Positions 33,887-44,467 of a DNA stretch of 64,000 nucleotides are shown here, piece by piece. Position numbers and translations under genes: made by a program. Within the stretch, counting starts at the first letter, position 1, and each line of letters starts with the position of its first letter. Below the pieces are notes generated by a model. It did no database searches, was not told the DNA's origin, and saw only the letters and a program-made list of their open reading frames with translations. Source of the stretch: Campylorhamphus procurvoides (lineage: Eukaryota > Chordata > Aves > Passeriformes > Dendrocolaptidae); the NCBI GenBank assembly GCA_013396655.1, contig WBMV01005053.1:91456-155455 (forward strand). The letters run 5' to 3'.

Positions 33887-35696
33887 ACAGGCATGTAAGT
33901 TTGGAGGGCTGCAATCAATGCAATCACCTTTTATTGCCCCCTCCCAGCTTTCCCCTTGGCTGGACAGATTCCAGGCCACACAGGAGAACGGATGGATCAA
34001 CACCTGGGAAAGGAGATTACAGACACAGGCTCCATCCCAGCCTCACACTTGTTTTACTGCCCTCATGGCTATCATAACCCAAACGTGCCAAAGGGTCAGC
34101 CTGCCCCTCCTTTTCCATCCTACCCCACCCATTTCCCTCAACATCATATTTTCCCTCCATCCCTTCCAGCTCTCTGTCCCCTTCTGTCACAAAACCAGGG
34201 GTGTTTCCAAAGCCACCAGCCCAGGAATTTGCCCTCGGTGGGTTTGATGTTCACGGCATTGATGGATCTCATTGCATCACATCCACCCCCTGCAAGTGCA
34301 AATCCACCCATGTCCAGGATTCAGGGCATCCACTCCCACATTAAACAGGGGCAATTATTGCCAGGGCCCAAACCCCACAGCCCTGGCAGGGTTAAAGGTA
34401 CCTGTGCCAACCTTCCCTGTCCCCCTGGTGCTGGGGGGCTCTGAGTTACAGGATAACAGGGATTGGCCACAAAAACCCACATGGGTTTGTGCTCCACCAA
34501 AGCATCTCAGAGCACACCAGGCTGCCCCAAGCCATGGGACAAAGGGAATCTCTTCCCAAAACCCAGCACAGGCATGTAACAGCCCCAAATCTGGAGCATC
34601 CTTGGAGCACTTCCAAAATCCAACCATTTCATGCCCCTTTCTAGGGTAAACAATTAGCAAAGGAGGTTTTGAACCCAGCTTTTCAACCTGAGCAGGCTTT
34701 CCTCAGTGGATTGCAGCTGTGGGATGTGAATCTCCAACCTGCTCCCCCTTCCATTTCCTATCAGATGAGGATTAAGCATAACTTTTAATTTCTCAGGGAT
34801 CAAGGCACGTGTTGGAATCATTCTGCTGCTCTAAGTGTTGTGTTTTGGAGGGTCCATACTCAAATCCCTGGCAGGGAAGGGAAAATGAAACAAATCCCCT
34901 GAAACTTTGACCACAAATGCTGCAGGGCTCAGATTTTTCCCCTCATCTGAGAGCCAGCCCCAGTTTTCCTGGGAAAGCTGCATCTTTCCACACAAGGGCG
35001 AGCCAATGGCCCCCAGTCCATGCAGCAATCCCAAATCCCTGCAGAAAACAGAGATTTTTGTCTGCCAGGGAGAAATAAAGAGGGAAGTGACACAATTAAC
35101 AATTCTTCTGGTGAGGAGGAGCTGTGCTTGTTTAAGGACCCAAAGAGCATCCCTGGCTCCAGCGTGGGCGTGGGACACTGCTCGCCTGTGGCCAAAATCC
35201 CTGCCCTGATAAACAGCATCCCTTTGCTCCCCCACATCCCTTTCCCCCCCAGCATCCCCCTCTTTGCCAAGTCCCATCCACACAGGTCACTCAGTTCATA
35301 TTTTTTGTTCTTTATTCCCTTATTCTATTTTCCTGTCCCCAAATCCCTCAGCATTTTGAAGCCAAATCAAAGCTGCGGTTTAGGTTGGGTTATTATTTTT
35401 TTTTAATTACTCAAAATTAAGTGATTCTTGGCAGGGAAGATCATGGAAACAGTGTTATCCCACAGCCAGGAATTTCCTCTTCGCCTCCTAACCCTAAATA
35501 CGTCTGGAAAAACATATAATCTCTATTTATTCCAGCAAGTATTTCCTTGAGAGTAGAGCCCTCACACGGCATCCCAGGACCTTTATAACAAAACCTCCAG
35601 CAAGACCTTCAGCTGAGCCTTATTTGTTGAGCTCCATCTTTTCTCCTGCCAAAGTCATCAGGAAAAACCCCTCAGGTTCTTTGCTGGTGGGAGGTC
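33887..35696. other. Gene-free stretch, GC-rich
   Basis: No coding similarity and no repeat recognised. Confidence 0.45.
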
Positions 35697-35800
35697 TGAG
35701 CAACCTGGCCTGGTGGAAGGTGTCCCTACCCATGGCAGGGGGTTGGAGCAAGATGAGCTTTAAGGTGCCTTCCAACCCAAATTATTCAGTGATTCCACGA
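35697..35800 (+). mobile_element. CR1 LINE 3' end
   Basis: TGAGCAACCTGGCCTGGTGG, 'aaggtgtccctacccatggc' and TTTAAGGTGCCTTCCAACCC, ending ATTCAGTGATTCCACGATG. Confidence 0.94.
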
Positions 35801-36430
35801 TGATTTTCAGTGTGTTGACAGCACAGACAGCAAGAGCATCACCTGTGCCCACACAATCCTAAACTTTGCAGGAGCTGAACATCTGCTGAAATCTCCATGG
35901 TTTTGGCCATCGTCTCCATCGTGCTGCTGCTCTTCTGGGAGTCACAGCAGGGCCATGACAAAGCCCTTGCTGTAAAGGCAAAGTGGCTTTGGAAAGGGGA
36001 GGCAAACAATAAATCCCTGGGGAAAATAACCACTGCAGCTCTTTCTGCAGGGATGAGCTGGGGATGCTCAAAGGCTGAGGCTGAGTGTTACTTACAGGCA
36101 GGGATGGTGGCTCTGGCCAAGCCATGATGCTCTGATGCTCTTTCAGCATCTCATCCCATCCCATCTCCAGCCAGGTCTGGGGATTCCTGCTTAAAGCTGA
36201 TGGAGCTCACATGGCAAACATCATACACATGGATGATACCCACCACTCCATCCCACACCAGCTCCAGGACACGTGCCAGCCCCTAAAGCTGGAGAACAAC
36301 AAGGAAACTGAGAAATCTAGATGGTTCCTCAGCCATCTCTTCTGCCTTTCTTTCTTATTAGGACCTGCCTCCAATCCTGGGTCTCCAAAGCACCAAACCC
36401 TTTAGAAGCAGCAGCAGCATCACCCCCCAT
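35801..36430. other. Gene-free stretch
   Basis: Nothing recognisable. Confidence 0.4.
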
Positions 36431-36547
36431 CAGGCTGGATGGAGCTCTGAGCAACCTGGCCTAGGGGAAGGTGTCCTTGACCGTGGCAGGGGGTTGGAAT
36501 TAGATGGTCTTTGAGGTCCCTTCCAACTCAAACCATTCTGGGATTCT
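36431..36547 (+). mobile_element. CR1 LINE 3' end
   Basis: CAGGCTGGATGGAGCTCTGA, GCAACCTGGCCTAGGGGAAG and TTTGAGGTCCCTTCCAACTC, then AAACCATTCTGGGATTCTG. Confidence 0.94.
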
Positions 36548-36763
36548 GCCATACTCTGAAGGGGAAATGAACCCCAAGGCTGCAATTTCCTCACATCTCA
36601 CAGCGTTTTAGGAAGACCACGTGGGTCTCCCTAGTCAGATAAGGATGCAGGAGACTAAACCAGCCCCAATGTCCCCTTTCCAAGCTCAGGACCATCATCC
36701 AAGATGCTCAAAGGAGCAGGTTTCATAAGGTGGGCTGCTTCCCAAAAGCCCAGTGCATTTGGG

Positions 36764-36862
36764 AGGCACAGGTTGCCCAAAAAATTGTGACTGCCTCATT
36801 CCTGGAAGTGTCCAAGGCCAGGCTGGACAGGGCTTGGAGCAACCTGGGCTGGTGGGAGGTGG
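36764..36862 (+). mobile_element. CR1 LINE fragment, left part of a split copy
   Basis: AGGCACAGGTTGCCCAAAAA, 'tcctggaagtgtccaaggcc' and 'aggctggacagggcttggag' + CAACCTGGGCTGGTGGGAGG. The expected continuation (GTCCCTGCCCATGGCAGG) is replaced by unrelated and repetitive DNA. The matching 3' tail appears at 37207. Confidence 0.9.
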
Positions 36863-36929
36863 CTCATCTTCTCTGCCATCACTGGGAAGATTCACCTGCC
36901 CAAGGAGGTGGACTTGGAGAACTCTATCC

Positions 36930-37130
36930 CACACCTGGGGACATGGGGAACCCATGGGGACATCAGGATTGGGGATATCAGCAACCATAAGGGATGGAGG
37001 TAGACCTGGTGGGCTGGATCTGCCACACTTGGGGACACGTGGGGACATGGGGAACACATCTGGGGGTACCTGGGGACATGGGGAACACACCTGGGGACAC
37101 CTGGGGACATTAGGATTGGGGACACCAGGG
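36930..37130 (+). repeat. Degenerate GGGGACA minisatellite
   Basis: Imperfect units of the type ACCTGGGGACATGGGGAACA recur at about 36932, 37027, 37068 and 37090. The longer segment with AGGATTGGGGA-ACCA is present twice (about 36965 and 37112), so part of the array was duplicated as a block. Confidence 0.85.
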
Positions 37131-37206
37131 AGTGGATGTTTCCTTGACCCCTCCCAGACGTGGCACAGCTGGACAAGATCTCAGGGGCTGACAACAAGTC
37201 CTTTGG

Positions 37207-37257
37207 GGTAGGACTGAGATGACTTCAAGGTCCTTTCCACCCCAACCCATCCCATGC
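37207..37257 (+). mobile_element. CR1 LINE terminal 50 bp, right part of a split copy
   Basis: GTAGGACTGAGATGACTTCA, 'aggtcctttccaccccaacc' and CATCCCATG. This supplies the 3' end missing from the piece at 36764-36862. Confidence 0.8.
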
Positions 37258-38853
37258 CTCTGTAGCTGTGCCACCCCCCTCCTGCTAAAGCCCCCAAACC
37301 ACAGAAACGTCATTCACACAACTCTGACGTGCTGAGTTGCTTTGAGCTCATCACACACTGGAGTTTAGCCCCTCTCCCAAATCAGCTCAAGGAAAAGCCT
37401 CTATCCAGGACTGGCAGCTCTAAATATTCATAAGTCACAAGGCTGGCTTCAAAGTTGGTGGATTTTGAAAAAAAAATCTCACTCATACGTTGCTATTATT
37501 CAAAATTGTCTTAATTTTTTTCCCCCTAATGTTCTATATTTGGCTTCCTTTTGATGTGTCTCCTCTTGGGGTTTGTGTTTCCCCCTGCAACCACGTGGGC
37601 TTTCAAAAATGCAAAATAAAAGATAACTGTGGCTCTGATACATTCACAGAGCTCTAGACACCAATCCTCATAACAAAGCAGATGGCAGATGGGGGAAAAA
37701 AAATAAAAATCAAGATGATGCCTCAAAAGCTGATGGGAAACTCCAGGAATCTGCCCCCACATCCCAAATCCTGCCTGGAGCCCAGGGTGCTTTGGAAATC
37801 CATGCCCTGTGCTCAAGAGCAGTGGCAGGGACTGAGGTGGGGACTGGGAGGCACCTCATTGTTCTGCCAGACCAGGACACGCTGGAAAAGCAGGAGATGG
37901 CCGTAAACCTGCAGGGGAAATCCTATAAAAATGCCCTTTGGGGTGACAGGGATGTCCGTGGAACGAGTCAGCACCCCAGGAACTGGGACAGCCCGTTTCC
38001 CACAGCACCATCCTGCACCCAGGGTGAGGCAGAAGGAAAACCCACTCCAATTCCCGCCCCTGCCCAGGGAATTAAAGGAAAAATCCCTGATGAGAATCCG
38101 CAGGGATCCCACAGCAGTGTCCCCTGTCCCTGCATCCTGCCCTCTCCATCCCCAAATCCCGGAGCTAATCCCAGCCCACAGTGCCAGGTGTCTGTCTCAT
38201 CCCAACACGGCACAGAGCAAAAAAACCACTTTGAATAATCCGATTAAATCAAATTGATGCGTTCCCTGGCTCGGAGCAGGGCTCGTGGGAGCTCCCAGCT
38301 AATCACCAGGGAATAAAACCCACCGTGGAATTCTCCAGGGAGGAGCTTTACCTTGTAAATCCTGGAGTACGGCTTGATGTTATCGCCGGGGGAAACAAAA
38401 AAAAAAGAGAAAGAGAAAGGAGAAAAACGAGGAATTGAAAGGCAAATGCCTGGGTGAAGAGAGAGAAACCTCCCAGAGCCAAGGGACAAGCAATACGCTG
38501 TTCTAACAACACCTAATTAATCGTGGCTGGCAAGGAAAGTCTGGAAAAATAGATGGTTTAGTGGGGAACCAGATCAAACGAGGCAGAGGGAGGTAACACA
38601 GCCTGCTCCCCTGTCCCAGGTGGGGGAACTGCGTGTGTTTGTGCAGGATTCAGCTCCGAGGAGAAAGAAATGCAAAACCAACTGGTTCCACTGGGTGTTT
38701 GTGCAGGAAACAAGGCTCAAACACGCGTGTTCTCATTCCTAACAAGCTGGTGCTCGGGATTTACCAACAGCCCAGCGCCCTGCAGGGAATGCAGAGAGAA
38801 TTCCAGGAGGATTTTGAGCTGGCAAACCCGGGCTTTATAAAGCAGGGTCACAA
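37258..38853. other. Gene-free stretch
   Basis: No coding similarity. 37420-37690 is AT-rich and repeat-free. An A-rich AAAGAGAAAGAG tract lies at 38396-38430. Confidence 0.45.
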
Positions 38854-38908
38854 AATTGGTTGAGCTCGATGATCTTGGGGGTCTTTTCCAGCCTTAATGA
38901 TTCCATGA
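38854..38908 (+). mobile_element. CR1 LINE terminal 55 bp, AATGATTC subfamily
   Basis: TTGGTTGAGCTCGATGATCT, 'tgggggtcttttccagcctt' and AATGATTCCATGAG. It has the same tail family as the antisense copies at 27783 and 32960. Confidence 0.9.
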
Positions 38909-39269
38909 GGGAATGGGGCTGATGGCAGCAGGGGGGGCTTTCAGATCTATGGGGTCTGCAGCCAGGGGACCCCAAATCCCCCCCTGTTCAGCTCAGTAAA
39001 ACCAGGAATTCCCATGACTCACCAGCTGCCTGGAGCCTTGAGGGTATGACCAGGGCAGCTGCAGGGATGGGATGTGATGTTACATCCCAGCATCCCACTG
39101 AGGAGCTCGACAGGAAAGCCACATGCACAGGTCTAGTAAAGAAACCTGAAAAGGCACTGGAAAAGCAGAAAAACTGTCTTAAAGGCAGAAAGAACCTTAA
39201 GGATCTCATCCTGCTTAAGGTTAGAGGGAAAAAAAATTGAGAGTGGCTCAGCTATGTCCATGCACCTGA

Positions 39270-39478
39270 ATGGGAAGGAATCCTTCCCTGGGAGGGTGGG
39301 CAGGCCCTGGCACAGGGTGCCCAGAGAAGCTGTGGCTGCCCCTGGATCCCTGGAAGTGTCCAAGACCAGGTTGGACGGGGCTTGGACCACCCTGGGATAG
39401 TGGAAGATGTCCCTGCCCATGGCAGAGGGTGGAACTGGATGATCTGTAAGATCCCTTCCAACCCAAACCATTCTATGA
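39270..39478 (+). mobile_element. CR1 LINE 3' fragment
   Basis: AATGGGAAGGAATCCTTCCC, 'tgggagggtgggcaggccct', 'ccctggatccctggaagtgt' and 'agaccaggttggacggggct', ending CCAACCCAAACCATTCTATG. Confidence 0.96.
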
Positions 39479-42212
39479 ACTTCTGATCCCTCATTTTCCT
39501 TCTCCTTCCAGCACTAATGAACGCCCTCAATTACCCAGAGGAACTTAATAAGGAACACCAGCAAGACACTGTCTCGGCCTCACAAGCCTCTAAACTCCCC
39601 CCCAGCAAAACCCTGATGGCAGTGGCTTATCCCAGGTGTGATCCCATCCCTGTGTCCATCTCCCCTCATCCCCTCTGCCTGCAGCATCCCACTGTGCCTG
39701 GCCACTCTCACTGGGACAGTTAGTACCCTTTCCTTTCCACACAGCCCTTCAACACAGCCCAAAGGCTCTTTTTTTTGGGAGGAGTGGAACCAGAAGATCA
39801 CCAGAAACACAGAGCAATTGTTTGAGGGTGAGGGTGCTTTGGGTTTTCACCACTGAGGGGCTCAGGACAGCTCATGAGGAAGCAGGAGGCAACATTGGTG
39901 CATATCCAGTATCGTACAGTGATACTTTAAGTGCCACCAGGAACAAAACCACAACAGAAACTGCTGATTCTGGTAAAAAAGAAAAATTAAAAAAAAATAA
40001 AATTGAGAGACACAAACTGCTCCTGTTACAGCCCAATGCAGGTGAAGATGTGAGAGCTCAACCCTCCTCACGTCCTTCTTGAAAGAAAAGAGTTCAAAGA
40101 AGCCCCAGGGCTGGAAGCTGCTGGATGCTCTGCAGGGCAGGCTCCAAAAGCAAACCTGTGCTTTGGGCAGGGCTCCAAAGTGAACCCTGGCCTACAGCAC
40201 CATCATCAGATGCTTTGCCTTTCCCACTGTGGATTTATTTGCTTCAAACCCAAGTTATTTGTTCTTTTCAAAGAAACCCATCGGTGGGAGCGTGTTGTTG
40301 GTGCAGAAGGGCAGGACCTGCTGCTTTGATCCTTCCTTGTAGAGCACAGGAGCTTCTCGTAGTGACATTGATGGTGTTTTATCCTCCCAGGTGAAACACA
40401 GCCGTGTTTAATAGAACTGCCAAACCCCCCAGATCTGTGTCCAAAAACTCCCCCTAAAATAAAGGCAGAGCCAGAGCAGTGCGGAGCAGCAGCTCCACCT
40501 TCCCCTGCAGCAGGGCATGGGCTCAGGTGAGGGGCCATGGCCTCATCTCCTCCCAGGCTCCGGGCTTATTCCTTGCAGACCTTGAACACAAAAGTTGCCA
40601 AATCCTCCTAATCGTGTCTGGATTCTCTTCCCAGCCAGTCTGGCACTGTGAGTCACTTGAAAAGGCTTCGGGCTTTCGAGGAAATCCCTGGTGTGTTTGC
40701 TGGAACAACCAATGACGTCTCCAGTAACCAGAACCATGGTGGTGTCGTTGGCTTGAGCCCCCCAAAATTTCTGGGAACATCACCTCGAGGATGCTTTGGG
40801 CATTTTTATTGATTTCTCTATTTGAGATGAAGTTGAAAATGCCACAAGTTGCTGCAGAACAAATTGCTCCCAACCCTTGTGTTTGGAAGGAAGGGAAGGA
40901 GGGATGATGCTCATCGTGGAGTTTGCTCAGACCAAACTGGTGGGAGTCTTCTGAACTGGGAAAATTTTACCCAGACCAGAAGTTTTTCTGTTTCAAGCTT
41001 TGTATTTGTGAGCAAAGACCAACAAAAATTACCTTCCCTGGGAGCTGGATGGGATAATTCATAGATGAAGACAAGCAAGTTGCTCCTCTGCCTTAAATAC
41101 AACACCGTGGCACTGAGGCTACAGATCCTGCCTCTTGACTGGAGTGCCATGAGTTATTTAAATATAAAATCTCCTCTTCCTCTGCCTGAAAACTCCATCC
41201 AGGTGAATCCAAAAGAGGTTTGGATATTTCTGTGCTTCCATGGGCTGGAAATCCCAGGCTCACAGTGAGTCCACCCTCTGGTGGGACACACCAGACCTGG
41301 GCCTGCATGGAATGAGCAAACCTGAAGTTCCTCAGGCTCAGGTCCTTGCTGCTCCACAGATATCCAGGTCCTTTCTGCATCTGTTGGACACACACACCTC
41401 TGCCTGAGGGATGGCACCCTGGAAGGAGAGCAGGACACCTTTCCAGCTCACTGTCCATGCAGCTCAGGGGTCTGGGGATCACCACGGTGAGGACAAACAT
41501 CTGGCCCACACGTGTGCTGGGGAGGGGAAGTTTCTCCTTGGACACCAGGGAATGCCTGGAAAACTCACTGTTCTCCCCACTGGAGGCTCCTGGCTGTCTA
41601 GACACACTCAGTAATGTGGAATTATATCCCTAGTTGCTCCTGATCTGGCTGGAAGTGAGGAGTGACCCTCTGGCTCTGCTCCCGAGGAGGGGCCGGCTCT
41701 CCCCAGCCAAGGGAAAGGCAGCAGGGTCTCCATATGGAGGGCCCAGCCAGAGGGCTCCAGGGCTGGGGTGGTGTATCCTGATGGGAAGGGAGGGAGAAAA
41801 CACATCTTACCAAAGGGACAACCCACAGAGGGGGAAGGAATAATAATGGGAGACATTGGTTTCTGCAGGGAACATTCCCATTGAAAAAAAAAGGGAAATA
41901 TTTATTATCTGCTTGCAGGGAGGGGATAAAGCCCTTTAGTCAGAAGAGATTTCTTCTAGAAAAACCTCAAATGGTTGTTTCAGCCCTCCAGGCAGGGCTG
42001 GGTAGCCCTGGAGTTCCTATTCTTCAGACAGCAAAAGGGGAAAGGAAAAGCAGCCAAGCCCAGGGCAGAGCAGGGAAAAGCCAAAAGTCAAAGGTGCCCT
42101 CCCTGCTGGCTCGTGCCTTCCTCGGGGGATTGGTGTTTGGGTTCAGGAGCCTACACAGCCCTCACAGCATGGGGTGGCTGTGGCAGCATTTCCTTAGTGC
42201 CTTCCTGTCACT
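39479..42212. other. Gene-free stretch, no CR1 recognised
   Basis: 2.7 kb without a recognisable gene. An A-rich run lies at 39975-40003. Open frames of 100-170 codons lack similarity. Confidence 0.45.
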
Positions 42213-42512
42213 GAGAGTTGGAGAGGGACTGGGGACAAGGCATGGAGGGACAGGACAAGGGGATATGGCTTCCTACTGCCAGAAGGCAGGGATAGATGGG
42301 ATATTGGGAAGAAATTCTTCCCTGTAAGGATGGGCAGGCCCTGGCACAGGGTGCCCAGAGAAGCTGTGGCTGCCCCTGGATCCCTGGAAGTGTCCAAGGC
42401 CAGGATGGATGGGCTTGGAGTGACCTGCGATGGTGGAAGGTGTCCCTGCCCATGGCAGGGGTTGGAATGAGATGGGCTTTTAAGGTCCTTCCAACACAAA
42501 CCATTCCAGGAC
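42213..42512 (+). mobile_element. CR1 LINE 3' fragment of 300 bp
   Basis: GAGTTGGAGAGGGACTGGGG, 'gacaggacaaggggatatgg', 'gatgggatattgggaagaaa', 'ggatgggcaggccctggcac' and 'tgcccatggcaggggttgga'. The tail TTTTAAGGTCCTTCCAACAC has small indels. Confidence 0.96.
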
Positions 42513-43840
42513 TCCTCCTGACCCACACACAGGTAAGATTTGCTGAACCACACTGAATGCCAGAAGAGACTCCACTTTGTACAGACACTGCTTGGACCGA
42601 GCTCAGCTTAATCCTCATCTGGAGCCTCTCCTGGGGGGAATTACTCTGGCCTGTTCTCCTTTCCTCCACCCCTTCCCTGGCTCCTCACTTCCATTTAATC
42701 AGAGAGCAATAATGAGGGGAGGGGAGGCACCACAGACCCCAGATTTGCCAGATGTTCCTCCCTGCTCTCCCCAGCCAGCTGAGCTGGATTTGTGGTCTTT
42801 GCTCCACAAGCACCTTGGCCCAAATCCTAAATCACCCCTGAGGCTGAGGCCCAGCCCTGACTGCTCTCCTTGCTAGCACACCTGGCTGTGCAGCTGCTCC
42901 AGAGCCACAGCTGGATTCCAGCAGCCTGGCAGCTGCCCCTGGCACACCTCCCTCCTGGGAGGGACACAGAGACACCACTTGTGAGCAAACCCACCAGCAT
43001 GGGCAGCAGCATCCCCTTCCTGCTCCCCTTTCTGTCCTTGCAGAGGACAATTCCTACCAGAATTAGCAAATTTTGGCTCAGTTCAAAGGCCAGGCCCCTG
43101 CAGTCTGATTTAGCTGCGAGAAAACAGCATTTAAGGCAAATACTCCCCAAAATGTATTTCTTTATATATATAATTACTTACAGGCATGTCTATAATCTCA
43201 AGCACTGATGTAATTGGGGGTCTACTGAATTCCTTTGTGCTGTGTTTTCTCATCTCCAGCCTGCCTTCAGACATGAGTTCTCAGCGAGCTGAAAAGAAAG
43301 GAACTATCAGGCTCAGACTCCTCTATCAAACTTCTGTCTGCCTTAGTTTTACATGAAAGAGATTTCTTAAGTTCCTCCTAAAAATATGCACCCATCCAGC
43401 CGTGCCTTGAAAGGGAAGGAAAAGCAGGAGTCACAAATGCTCTGGAAACCTCTCACAAAGATGATTTCCCAGCAGCACAAGCTGCAGTAACTAAATAGTG
43501 AAATTTTACAGCCAGGTAACAGAGAGAGGCAGGAATCGATGCCTTCTTCAGAGGGGAGTGGAAAAAAAAGACCACAGCATCTTTAATCAGGGAGCTGGGA
43601 GGATGAGAAGAAAAGCAGAAAGGGAATAGGATCATTAGGATGATGTGTGGTCCTGCTGCCTTGCATAAAATGAATAGGCTGAAAGCTGAAGGTTTAAATT
43701 AAAAAACAAACTTGTGAGAGAGTTGATACAAAAGCCACGCAATTTGCATAACAAGCTCACAGAAGATTAATCCTGAAGGGTGCTGAGGGTTCCTTCAGGA
43801 TCTGAGCTGTGACACCTCTGCTGCCTTCTGCTCTGGAGAC
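42513..43840. other. Gene-free stretch
   Basis: No coding similarity. 43120-43780 is AT-rich and repeat-free. Confidence 0.45.
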
Positions 43841-44235
43841 AGGCTGGGATAGCTGGGGGTGTCCACCTGGAGAAGAGAAGGCTTCAGGGAGACCTGAGAG
43901 CCCCTTGCAGTGCCTAAAGGGGCTCCAGGAGAGCTGGTGAGGGATTTGGGACAAGGCCGGAAGGGACAGGACAAGGGGAATGGCCTGAAGCTAAAGGAGG
44001 ATCGATTTAAATTAGATATTGGGAAGGAATTCCTCCCTGTGAGGGTGGGCAGGCCCTGGCACAGGGTGCCCAGAGAAGCTGTGGCTGTCCCATCCCTAGG
44101 AGTGTCCAAGGCCAGGTTGGATGGGGCTTGGAGCAACCTGGGCTAGTGAAAGGTGTCCCTGTGGTACAGGGGGTTTGGAATGAGATGAGTTTTAAGGTCC
44201 CTTCCATCCCAAACCTCTCTCTGATTCCATGATTT
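43841..44235 (+). mobile_element. CR1 LINE 3' fragment of 395 bp
   Basis: One of the longest common-type copies in this window: 'gtccacctggagaagagaag', 'ggggctccaggagagctggt', GGACAAGGGGAATGGCCTGA, AATTAGATATTGGGAAGGAA, 'aggtgtccctgtggtacagg' and TTTTAAGGTCCCTTCCATCC, ending TGATTCCATGATTT. Confidence 0.96.
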
Positions 44236-44409
44236 CTCTCCCTCCTCAGGCTGTTGAGTTACAGCACCAACCCCCTCAGATGAGGACTCTCCTTTTTCCT
44301 CCCTTTCAGCCCTTGTTCCAGCCTTGAGACTCATGTCCTCCTCCAAGACTATCAGAAACCTCTCTCCCACCAATATTCCCAACAGAACAACTCCTCCAAG
44401 ACTGCCCAA

Positions 44410-44467
44410 GAATCCTAGAATGGTTTGGGTTGGAAAGGACCCTCAATACCACCCAGTTCCAACCCTA
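44410..44467 (-). mobile_element. CR1 LINE terminal 58 bp
   Basis: ATCCTAGAATGGTTTGGGTT, 'ggaaaggaccctcaatacca' and CCCAGTTCCAACCC. Antisense, 175 bp from the preceding sense copy. Confidence 0.9.
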
